56,832 nucleotides of DNA from Collybiopsis luxurians FD-317 M1. Its lineage: Eukaryota; Basidiomycota; Agaricomycetes; Agaricales; Omphalotaceae. Where the stretch lies: positions 5,966-62,797 of the forward strand of contig KN834805.1 of assembly GCA_000827265.1 (NCBI GenBank), read 5' to 3'. Made by a program: the position numbers and the translations under genes. Below are positions 10,026-20,000 of this stretch, piece after piece (positions within the stretch are counted from its first letter, which is position 1; every line of letters starts with the position of its first letter). Under the pieces are notes generated by a model. The model ran no database searches, was not told the origin of the DNA, and was given only the letters and a program-made list of their open reading frames with translations.

Positions 10026-10085
10026 GGTCACTATACTTAGTACTGAAAATTTGTTCAATATTGGCTTGTTTATGCAGTTGCTCTT

Positions 10086-10477
10086 GACTTTTTCTTATAC
10101 TTCGCTGAGTACTTAGCAGCAAATTAAAATCTTGGAATGGTACATAACACGTTCTTTCATACGCGGGCACATTCCAAATTTACTTGAAACTAGGCTCCAC
10201 TGCCGTCGAGGGCGCCTTGCTTGAGGACGTCTTAGTGATCGGTAACGTTCACTTTGTGGATGCAACTTGGACACAACGCGACTGACAGTTTCACGACATC
10301 TCATTTGGCATTCAAATTTATATACATATCCCTAATCGATAATATCCTACACAAATGCCAAGGCTCTGAAATTTATGTGAACGCGATACTGTATGCAATC
10401 CTCTTTTAGACATTGCTTCCCAACGTTCCAGCGACAACCATACAGGTGATTGAAGTTATCATCAGCGGCAGTGGATG
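10086..10477. other. Intergenic, nothing recognised
   Basis: About 390 bases between the palindrome and the TIR element. No coding pattern, RNA gene or repeat is evident. Confidence 0.4.
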
Positions 10478-11358
10478 CGACACACCCAAGATTAAGACTA
10501 GCGTGTTGTAAGTCACTTCATTGGTCTGATGTCTACACAGAATGACTCCCTGCAAGATTTGAGTTGCCTGCAAGATTGAAGTCGTCCGCAAGACTGAAGT
10601 CGTTTGCAAGATTCCAGGTATCCGCAAGATTTTACGTGTTTGTTTTGATTGCCGGCAGTTAGTGCGGAGCCCGGCACACGGGCCAGAACCAAAGCCGGGC
10701 GCTCGACAGCGCGTGACTGCATGAAAACGCTTAAGCGCTTAAAGATTTTCAATCCTTCTACATCGACATACTCGACTAAAGGCTGCCAGATTCACCTCCT
10801 TTTACCTTTCTCTCCATCTCAGTCTGATTTTGTGGTGCTATTTATCCCTGCCCATTCAGCAAGCTCTCTGTTTTTGTCCCTGTCACCCAAAGTTCTATTT
10901 TTCTCTTCCAAGACCTCACCTCCTTCGTCATATCCCTTTACATCACTTTCTTCGCACTTACTGCTTAAGATCACATAAATTCTGTGGCCAATCTTCTTCT
11001 AGATACTTCTTTCTCTTCCCCATGTCCACACTTCTTCTGCTTACTAGTACTATTGGCATATTTACCACCCTTTTCCATACCTACAACCACGCTGTGTAAT
11101 GACTGACTAACTAACTAACTATACATTACAATCTAGCTGGTGATTCCTCTATCTATAAGTAAAAAAGTGTAATATCTTGTTGTGATGGAAATCTTGCGTG
11201 CACCATCAATCTTACGAACAACTAAAATCTTGCAAACACCACAAATCTTGCACACGACATCAATCTTGCGGCAACTCATAAATCTTACAGGCTCGTTCTG
11301 TGTTGACGTAAGACCAAAGAAATGACTTGCAACACATCAATCTTAGTCTTAGGTGTCG
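10478..11358. mobile_element. Non-autonomous DNA transposon with long TIRs
   Basis: The ends, 10,478-10,640 and 11,197-11,358, are inverted repeats of each other over about 160 bases. Both begin CGACAC on their outer side and share GTGTTG[TC]AAGTCA and the CACAGAA word. Each end carries an array of GCAAGATT words about every 15-20 bases (AATCTTGC on the right). The 550-base interior has no transposase; it is pyrimidine-rich on the plus strand from about 10,795. No clear target duplication is visible, so the ends may be a few bases off. It lies between lectin copies B and C. Confidence 0.7.
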
Positions 11359-12893
11359 TTTTATTTTTTCACTCGTTTGACCAGCATGGAGCAGGGCTAG
11401 GTATAATGACGTAGTACCGTACGGTACTGGCCGTGCGAGTGTTGCGAGTGTGACCTGCTTGTCGCCTCGTTCCGTCATTCAAACTCCTCAGAGTCACCGC
11501 GCTTCCTCCGCAGGATGCTTGGGGTGTCAAATCACCTCCTTCCCCCGGCGCTTCCATGGGAGCAGAAAACTCTGCCTATTCGTGTTCCCCGTTAACCTCA
11601 TTGACCTGGGCTCTACTCATTACGCAAACTTGGCTCTAAGGGAAAGTGACCATCCGCGAATGAACGGACCTTGACTACGCTATTCGCCGGTTACCAGGCA
11701 ACTATCCCTGCCAGCTCTTCCACACCCTTCTCCGAGCCTTTCCTGCTCTGACATCAACTTGCCCATTGAAAAGCATTCGGAAGCCTACTCTCGATGATCT
11801 GCAGCTACACATAACCGCCGAGAGCCTCAGGAGGATGGCACTAGTCACTATATTCCCTTCTGCCTGCGTCATTACCTAACTCGAATCTCCCTTGTCCCTA
11901 CCTTGTTTCGAGCCTTATTCGCGCCTCTCCTTTACCGACCTCAGTGGACTCGCTGGAGGAGTGGGGCAACCACCTGCACACCTCAGCAGACCTCATGACA
12001 TTTTTCTTCAGTGTAATGCCGACTTCAACATATCTCTCCTTCGGAGAAAGTTCCTCGCTCAGATCTCTCATGTTACTCCACACCCTTTCCATTCCGTATT
12101 CACCAACTCAGCGGTCTCTGCAATACATGAAGGAAATGATTTTCCTTTGGGACCTGGTCATTTCGACGTCGGAATTTACTCATAATGTCATCATTCGGTG
12201 CAAGGAGCTCACGGCTAGCTCACTCCCAGATCATCTCGTCGGCAACGATGTGGGCGACAGCGGCGGCTCTCTTGATCGAGGAGGATTAGAGTGCTCCATC
12301 TGGGGAGGAGTCGTCGCTCAATGCATTTGGTCCAAGTCTTTACTCGATTTGCTCGCTCAGACTTGATTTACTTACTCATGTACTTAATATTCAATTACTA
12401 TCTTGGGCCTCAGTCTACCTTACCCACCAGCGTGAGTGCTGAGATCTGCGCATGTACAGCGGTTCGGTTGTTCCCATGCGGGACCCCGCCTCGGAAGAGA
12501 TCTATCTAAAATCTATTTTCGCAGTGCCTAGCTCGCCGATCTTACCGCGTTACAAGATTTATAGACATTGCAACCCTGCTAGTGGGAAAATCGATGATGT
12601 AGACTTTGAAACTGCTATTACTTATTCACGTCTTCCGAAGAAAAGAATCGGAAGAGATATACGTACAAACTTTTGGACTCGGATGCTCCCAGGAAGCTCC
12701 GATATCTCGTCGAAATGGGCGCGCGTTTGATCGATAACTGGCCCAGCCTTCCCATCTTCCGTGTACCTTCTAAATAGGTGAGCTCGCCGTGTTATATCTA
12801 TCTATCTAATCTTATACGCGCGGCACAGATTCAACCAAATGTTTTTAATCTACTATTTTTCTCAAAGGCCAAGTGTTCAAGCTATACTACGCA
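11359..12893. other. Long intergenic stretch upstream of lectin C
   Basis: About 1.5 kb with overlapping open frames (11,892-12,366 in two frames, 12,452-12,730) but no recognisable domain, no conserved counterpart upstream of copies A or B and no consistent splice signals. It may hold a decayed or lineage-specific gene; I cannot support one. A perfect 16-base palindrome lies at 11,413-11,428. Confidence 0.35.
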
Positions 12894-12902
12894 GATAAAA
12901 GG
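12894..12902 (+). promoter_or_regulatory. Possible TATA box of lectin C
   Basis: GATAAAAGG lies about 130 bases before the start codon, followed by a C/T-rich leader. CTGTCTAG|ACAT just before the ATG resembles the 5' UTR intron acceptors of copies A and B. Confidence 0.4.
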
Positions 12903-13030
12903 AGGTCTTTTTAAGCTCTTGTCCCTCAACCGTGCGGTGACCCCTCTCACAACATTCGCTATCTAGTATATTCTGTTAGTCATTCTCACAATTTCGTGCC
13001 CCAGTGTTGTCTCATCATCTGTCTAGACAT

Positions 13031-14611
13031 ATGCCTTTCGACCGTACCTACCAGAACCCTCATCTCGTCAATAGCTATTTGACCATTAAATATGCGAACA
13101 AGAATTTAGTGCTGGACCTCGATACATGCTTGAGTATCGCCAATGGCAGGCTCGTTTGGGGAGGCCGTGGCGGTATTTCGGCCCTCCGAAATCAGTCCCT
13201 CAGTGGATCGGATCTCAGTGGAGAAGTCGAATATCGAGGGAAATGGGTACCGGTCCAGCTTGACCTCAGTACCAACATTCAAGTCAAGAACAATAGACTC
13301 CAATACATAGCCACCCCCACCAGAGCTTCTACTCCTGTGAATCGTCCTTCCCCTGCCGCCCCTGCTCCTGCTCCTGCTCCTGTGTAGGTCTTCCTCATCT
13401 ATGATTGAAACAATGCTCGGCTCAGTGCCTTTGGCAGTAGTGATACCGCCGACCCCCCACCTCCATTATACGAAGCAAGTAGCTTCTCTCAGCAGATCTC
13501 TCAACAGCTCCAAACGTATAGAGCAAACAACCAACAGTGAGCAGTTTGCATTGACGCACCATTATTCTGAAGTGTTTAAACATGTATCTATAGGATGAGT
13601 GTGGCAGATCGATCCTCTTTCTATTTCAAGTTCAGCGTTGGAAGTTCGTTGCGCTTGGAGGGATCTGTGCTTCATGCTTCATGCCGAAACGTGGAAGGAA
13701 GCGGCTCCAGGCCTAGTACATTGGATCTCAATGAACACATCGGTATCGTCGATGGCAGGCTCGTTTGGGGACGCTTGGGTTTTTTTTCAGCGTGCAGAAA
13801 TGTCAGGCTTCAAGAATTCATTCTTTACGCCGAATGCGATAGTGAATCGAACGTGGTGGTCCAATCAACTTTAGACCTCACTCGATATCTCTACGTGTAT
13901 AATGGCGTTCTATGTGTTAAGGTCGACGCAGCTGTAACGGACCTGTCCACGTTCTTTACTGCAGCACCGTGGTTGAAGTATAAAGGTAGGCTAGCTGTTG
14001 TTCAATTTTCTTGATGAGTCTCATCATTGTATACAGTCGTTACTGAGCCCAATTCAGCTGGAATCATTGGAGCGGTCGGAGAGGGTGCCGCTATCAAGAC
14101 TGCTTTCGGCGCTCTCGCTCAATCGACCGCCACGCACATTGTCTCCGAGATGTCGCAGGAATACTCCATTTCGGCAGCGGAGTATCTCAAGAATGTATTG
14201 AACACCCAGGTTGAGACACAACTGACAGAGGTAGTTGCTAATGCCATAGGGGCGAAGGTCAAATTTGAACTAAACGCCAAAATCCAAGCAGCCTTTGATG
14301 TGGCCCTTGGGGCTGTCAAGAGGGCTTGCAGCGAAATGATAGAGGCAGCAGCAAAGGACGTTGCTGTGAAGTACACCGAGTCTGTCGTTGGTCCAATGCG
14401 AGAACAAATCATTACGGCGTGCGACAAGCAAATGCAGGAGATCATGTCAGAGGTCAGCGCTTGTTCCATTGCACACTTCCGGGAACGAGCAGAGATTATG
14501 CTTGAGCGCGAGCTTGTCGCCGCAAGTGTCCGCCGTGCGCAGTCTAGTGCTCGCGTCCTCGAGATGTTTTCGGCTACGTTGGAAGAGGACGCCTTGAGAC
14601 TCGGCTTCTAG
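13031..14611 (+). CDS. Double-CVNH lectin with helical C-terminus, copy C
   Basis: Model: exons 13031-13383, 13441-13536, 13594-13985 and 14037-14611, 471 residues, in frame. The start MPFDRTYQNPHLVN matches copy A; an upstream in-frame ATG at 13,004 is not conserved. The first CVNH domain (DLDTCLSIANGRLVWGGRGG) is followed by an AlaPro-repeat tail. The linker has DTADPPPPLYEAS, so PPxY (PPLY) is kept although the linker is longer than in B. The second CVNH domain (STLDLNEHIGIVDGRLVWG, SACRNVRLQEF, TLDLTRYLYVYNG) leads to a helical tail with KYTESVVGPMREQII and RERAEIMLERELVAASVRRA. It lies outside the palindrome and is clearly more diverged than A and B are from each other. All three introns use GT-AG; the first acceptor is CAGTAG|T. 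The first donor again contains the apparent stop (GT|GTAGGT). Confidence 0.8.
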
Positions 14612-15414
14612 TCAAAAACATGATGAAATTCTGCCTATTTAGCTTAGCTGTTTATCGATTTTCCAGTTTCGGTGTCTGCTTTAGTTCCTATAGCCCTGTA
14701 TATTAGGTATTTACATTTTGAAATCAATTTCCAAGATAGCCTATACCTATGTACGGATTTGGATCGAGTGTGTAAGTGCAAGCGAAAACGACAAGCTTGA
14801 CAATTTGGCAGGGAAGTGTGCTTTTGTATTGACCGCACATTTTTTCTTGGATTTTATGTTTGATGCTATAGTTTCATCTGCTTTGCTTTTCTTGTAAAAT
14901 TGCCTTTCGTCTCTTCTGGGCATAGTCTCAAAGATGTCTGCTTTTTCATTGTACATCTCAACACGCCCACATGAGCACGAGGTAGAGTGTCTTGATGTCC
15001 TTCCCTTCAACCAATGACAGATATCAAACGATCACCTCGTCGTTCTTTCTGCTATGAGCGAAAACATGCTGAGAAGGGCGTTCACGGCTTTGGCAAGGCT
15101 TTAGCTGAACGGGATTGGGGATAACTTCCAGGATAGGATTTCGGAAACGAAACCTATCGAAAGAAAGTTGAGATGAGTATCCTTGCTTGGAAGAGCCCTC
15201 AAAATGGACAGGATTGCAAGGAAGGAGAATATGAGTCCGTCTTTTCCGGTTGGCATCAACTAATCAAGCAAGGGTATTAACGACAACCGACATTCACTCA
15301 TCCTCGAGAAGCCGAGGACTGGATGCTGTAAAACTACCAGCGGGCCGTTACGCCACAGGGTGAGCACTTCGAATACACAGTTACTAAAGGTACAACCTTT
15401 GGCAATGCTCAAGA
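14612..15414. other. Intergenic, nothing recognised
   Basis: About 800 bases between convergent genes (lectin C and the minus-strand orphan). Open frames here show no domain or conserved partner. The 3' untranslated regions of both genes must lie within it. Confidence 0.4.
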
Positions 15415-17114
15415 TCAGTGATATCCAGCATCAGGGACCCCAGGTCCTGGCTGGCTTGGCCCCGCATTCTTTCTCGTCGTAGCCCTCACAAAACTTTCAG
15501 ATGGCCAGACAAATCCATCCCTCAACCCATCTTTCGGCTCCCCTCTGTCCTCCACTTTCAACGATACCTTCCCTCCTTCTCGATGAACGACAACCGACTC
15601 CAAGTAATCTTGGTATTCCTTCAAGTTGGGACAGGCTTGCGCCAGAACACGGATATCATCTGCAGTCCTGTTGTTGAGCTTCTCGTTTCCTGGTTTAGGG
15701 TCTAAGAATAACCCTGTCCCTCGCATGTGCAATGTGCGCAACTCGGGGAATTTTCCTAGTTTTGCCCATGCTCCCTATGAGTAGAATCATCTTAGCATTA
15801 GCGTAAACGAACACAGAAACGCAGACCCTGACCTTAGTTTTCATATCCTTTCGCACAGTACCGACATCGATCCATCTAACCTGAGGCATGATCTCCGCGA
15901 GTACTTCGAGATCTGTCGGCCCTTCGCTCTGGTTCAGTGCTATATGAGTAATCTGCTTCGATGTCTTGAGTTTCGAGAACAGCTCGTCCCTCCATGGCGC
16001 AGTAACTGGTTGATCTGCTTCATATGTGTCAACCTCCACGACCTCCTCTCCTTCATCGTATGCATCCTGCTGATCATTATCAAAGTATTCAGACAGTCTG
16101 ATTTCCTGCCGAACATCTATTCCGGTCAAACAGAGCAATGGACGCGAAGAAGCCTCCGATCCGTCTAGAATCTTTGCAGCTTGGAATGGGGAGCAGTTGA
16201 GGTGCATGAGATTCGGCAGAGAACCTGCAGGAAGGGAAATTTGCTCCCATCGCCGTCCCGCCATCATCGGTGACAACGACAGGCTAACGATGGTTGGATG
16301 GGCGGTGAGAAATTGAGCGAGGGATTGCGGAGTGCAGGAGGCTCCAATAAAAGTAATCTCTCGGAGACGTTGGAAGATAACCTTGGATAGGATATGAGTG
16401 ACGTCGACATGAGCCTCCGCATTCAGGAAGGTAAGGTTGAGAGACTGCGGATCCTTGATATTCAGCGAGAAGAATTTCCGCCTAAAGGAAGACGTACCTC
16501 GAGAGTTTCAGCGTTGTTTTCGAGCAACTTGACAAACGGCTGTAGGTACTTTTTGTCGTCTTCAGCATCGAAACCGGCGAGAAACTTGGTTTCCAGCTCC
16601 AGCGATGTGAGCTTTGTGTAACTGAGGAACTGCAACGAATATGTCAGTTAAGAGAGTAAAGGGCGTTGACGAAAATATATACCGCGTCTGACTCGAAAAC
16701 AGAACGATACTCAATAGAACCAGTGGGCATTCCGACGAAGTCCGTTAGCTTATGGTCGACTATTCTGATTGAGGGAACGCCCAGATTCTTCAGGGTAGAC
16801 CAAAGTTCCTGGTCGCGTACCGGCCCAGCTTCGTATCTCCAAGTGAAATGCTTCAGACTGCTCATCTTCTTCAAAGCCGAAATCAAATCTCTTTCCACTT
16901 CAGCTTGCCCTTCAGTGGAGTTTATGCGTACTGCGGTGCTAGATGAGATTCCTGAGGGGAGAATTTCGGGGAGACTCAGTGATTCCGAGAGGCCTTGCGA
17001 AACGGGAAGTATTATGACGGATGCAATATTATGGATAGCTTTTGAGCTGAGAGCCCTCCAAACTGCGTGTTTGGCGAGCGTACAGCGCACAGTTGAGGCT
17101 TTTGGGGGCGACAT
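15415..17114 (-). CDS. Leucine-rich orphan protein of agaric F-box/LRR type
   Basis: Model, minus strand: exons 17114-16683, 16629-16498, 16453-15833 and 15774-15415, 514 residues, with all introns in phase 0. The protein is leucine-rich with irregular repeats such as LSYTKLTSLELETKFLAGF, LREITFIGASCTPQSL and FPELRTLHMRGTGLFLDPKP, as in the LRR part of the many agaric F-box-like orphans. An acidic segment (DNDQQDAYDEGEEVVEVDTY) lies near the middle. No clear F-box is seen at the N-terminus (MSPPKASTVRCTLAKHAVWR), so the F-box label is by overall resemblance only. AATAAAAAG about 35 bases upstream of the ATG may serve as a TATA box. A long plus-strand frame over the first exon is antisense and not a gene. 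Confidence 0.7.
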
Positions 17115-17499
17115 GATGAAAAACGGGGAGTATCAAGAATCGGTCCACCGCTTTTTATTTACGATTCTTGAATACCGGGAGCTGGAGTCATTCGATATTT
17201 ATCAGTTGCGAGGCTGTTCTCCGCGTAGGCCTGTTTTGACTCTGGGTCTGTGCCACCAGAAACCGCATCATGTAGACAGATGGCTTCAGAATCAGAACTT
17301 GAAGTTGGCAGTGAGATTTTTGCGAAGCCTGTCAAGGCGAGAGTTACCGACCGGCCCGCTAGTATTCCGCACTTCAAGCTTATCACTCTTCACATCTGCA
17401 CTCAACATCATCATAACATGTACATTGCGATACCAGATATGTATGTATAGCCAAAACCGAGTTCTGTCGAACAAACAACTTCTGGCTCATAACCAAACC
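17115..17499. other. Promoter of the orphan and 3' region of GH28 copy 1
   Basis: About 385 bases between two minus-strand genes. It holds the upstream region of the leucine-rich orphan and the downstream region of the first polygalacturonase. No further gene is seen. Confidence 0.4.
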
Positions 17500-19489
17500 T
17501 CACGTTGCGGTACAGGTCCCAAAAAGTGAAGCAGAATTGCCAGTAAGCACTACATTTTGACATTCAAACGAGGTATCTCCGCCTGGGCCACTGTGAAGGT
17601 AGTAGAGTATCTCATTAACGAAAATATAAACCGCACACAAGGGCAAAGAAAACTGACGTGAGATCCAGATTGTTAACGCTGATATTACTGCATCTCCCAT
17701 CGGGGGAACAGTCAAGCGAGGCTACTTCAGATTCGGCACCTGCCCCAGAAATACTTCAAGCACATTTTAGCAGATGCATCAATCAAAGGTTTAGAGGACC
17801 CTTACTTATCATAGAACACGTCCTGAATAATGACATTGGAAGGGAACTCTGCACAAGCCGCCGTTGAAGTTTCATAGCACTGTTCCCAGGGCGTAGTGAG
17901 GACACTATGAGGACACGTAAAAACTGCTCAAGATAAGATTTACCTGGTCAATGGTAATTGCAAGGTCGACATTGCTGACGGTGAAGTTTTGGAAAGTGAT
18001 GTTTTGAACAAGCCCACTTCCGACTCCTTCTCCAGCCCAGGCTTTGATTCTGGGACCGTTACCCGAGTTTGTCATTTTGATATTTCTGCGCAATGTGGTC
18101 AGAGTAGCCAACCCAAAGTGCTTAAGGAGCCACCGGGCTTACACTGCAGTGACGTTCTGGACGATATCAAAGACCCCAGCGAATTGACCCAAGGACCTGG
18201 GAAGAAAATGTCGGAAATTCAACCTTCAGTCCTCTAAGTTAGACCTACCCGACCGATATCCCGCTACCGGTTAACGGACAGTTAATGGTGCGCTCTGAGT
18301 ACAACGGACAAGGAGCTCACTGAGATCCATTACAACTTATATTCGAAACCAGGACATTCGTCGAATCTGGCGACGTCGTAAATGAACGATTCGAAACGCC
18401 ATAGACCTGAAAACGTGCACGCACTTGGCTTGAACGAAACACAGTCATCACCTATTCAACCAAGGCCATTAAGCTCGAGTCCTCCCAGCGTAAATCTCCT
18501 AGGGCCCTCACCATTATTGATCACAGAATTCTTAATCGTAACAGAATCGCTGCGATAAATATCCCATCCATCCGTATTTGCGATAAAGTTTTCGGATGTA
18601 GAAGTCGCGTTGAGAGTAATGTCGTTAAAAGTAACATCGTTGCATTCGTTTACCTGTATACGCAATCATCAGCAGAGAGTCGAAAAGGCTCACATGTCCA
18701 AGTATCAGAGATCAGGTCATAGACTGACGAGATTAAACCAATTAGGACTGTTAATCATCTGAATGTTTTCGACTGTGGCATTAGTGCACTGGTTCAGAGT
18801 CATAATGATTGGGCGGAGCAATGTTGAATTGTTGGGCCTGCAAAGAAGGGTTCACTTGGTGAGTCTATATATCGGCCAAGTACAGCCAAGGAGGAACATT
18901 TACAAGGCGTCATACCAAGCCTATTCAAAGCTCAAGTCAGCATTGCAGTCAATCAATCAACTCAATGTTCTTCTACATACCTGACCGGCTCCGTCAACAG
19001 TTCCCCCACCGTTCAATACAATATTTTCCCCACCCAAAAGCCAAAATGTCGTTGAATTTTGGAACGGGATGAAGAAGGCGTTCTGGAGAATATTTTAGTC
19101 AAGATCGTTGAGGTAAGTTCCGTCAGAACGGTTGACATACTCCAGTCCAGTATGGAATATCAGGATTGAATCGTATGGTTCCTTGCAGATTCTTCAAGAT
19201 GTAAAAGCACCACATCAGAGTCGCGACACAAATTGTTACTTACGATGTTCAGATTCGACATTCCGGTCATATTCAACCTCGTCTGGATATCGAGTGTCGT
19301 TCCCGTTGGAATCGTCACAGTACTGCAGCCAGCTGCGGCTGCGAGAAACTGGGGAGCATCATCATTACCTGAAGCAGTCAGTATGCAAGAAACATCGGCA
19401 TCTCGTTTCCTGGAGGTAGTGCCAGCCTCCGATATTACCAATAGGGTTAGAAGGAAAACAAGATTGGAGAGAAGCGAGAGTCCACCCAT
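17500..19489 (-). CDS. GH28 polygalacturonase, probably exo-acting, copy 1
   Basis: Secreted pectin-degrading enzyme that hydrolyses alpha-1,4 galacturonan. About 400 residues over a dozen or so short exons; every junction I checked stays in frame. It starts with a signal peptide (MGGLSLLSNLVFLLTLLVIS). The family's catalytic blocks are present in order: [14 protein letters not shown] (split by an intron), the SHGISVGS block and RIKAWAG. NTDGWD rather than NTDAFD is typical of exo-polygalacturonases. The C-terminus ends in a cysteine-rich tail (ASLFGTCTAT). The intron at 18,511-18,452 inside NNG|DDC is absent from copy 2. The gene lies in tandem with copy 2, same strand, 510 bases apart. GATAAATA about 55 bases upstream is a possible TATA box. 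Confidence 0.85.
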
Positions 19490-20000
19490 TTTATGTGATA
19501 AACTTGGGATCTATCTGGCTATGGAGAGCGTCAGCGTAACTCCTATTTATCCTTGAAAGTTGCATTGACAATGAAAGAGGCGTATGGCGGACCGATGAAT
19601 CTCGTGAGCGATGTAGGCCTGCCGGTAATTCAGGAAAATTGCCGAGGTTCACCCGCTTATAGGTCACCATCGGCGCCGGGAGCTATCCAGGATGGCTGGA
19701 GACTGCATTCTAGGATATGGACCTGATCAACTACAAACTCTTTCCGGGGTCTATCTCCGCTACTTCAGACTGCGAAAATACTACTAGTAGGGCTAGGTGC
19801 GCGAGCAGCCGACGGAGCGTCATGTTCGTCGCAGTCCGCACGGTAGCAGCATACCCAGGTGCCCATTTATGTATGGGTGGTCTAGTTGCGTTGGAAGATA
19901 CTCATCGCTAGACAAATAGGTGCCCGGCGTTCAATAACTACAGCTTTGACATTACCTAATATGACTAATCGTAGTAATCGCTACTGACATTTCGATCTTT
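19490..20000. other. Spacer between the tandem polygalacturonase genes
   Basis: About 510 bases with the promoter of copy 1 and the 3' end region of copy 2. No gene is recognised; the small frame at 19,717-19,911 has no support. Confidence 0.4.

Larger units (their letters stand above)
6935..10085. repeat. Right arm of large inverted duplication
   Basis: Reverse-complement match of 3,050-6,175, carrying lectin copy B and the second decayed gene. The noncoding match continues about 60 bases past the lectin stop codon (A/T-rich sequence around 10,045-10,085 against 3,050-3,095 inverted). The arms differ by many substitutions and small indels, so the duplication is not recent. Confidence 0.85.

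Noticed and set aside
10649..11099. Two plus-strand open frames inside the TIR element
   Set aside because: They lie in a pyrimidine-rich interior, overlap in two frames and show no transposase or other domain.
16666..17529. 287-codon plus-strand frame
   Set aside because: It is antisense to the first exon of the leucine-rich orphan and its promoter, with no domain; the minus-strand exons splice in phase 0 throughout.
18452..18511. Copy 1 of the polygalacturonase broken at its GDDC motif
   Set aside because: The break is a 60-base intron with GTGAGG donor and ATAG acceptor that restores GDDC exactly.
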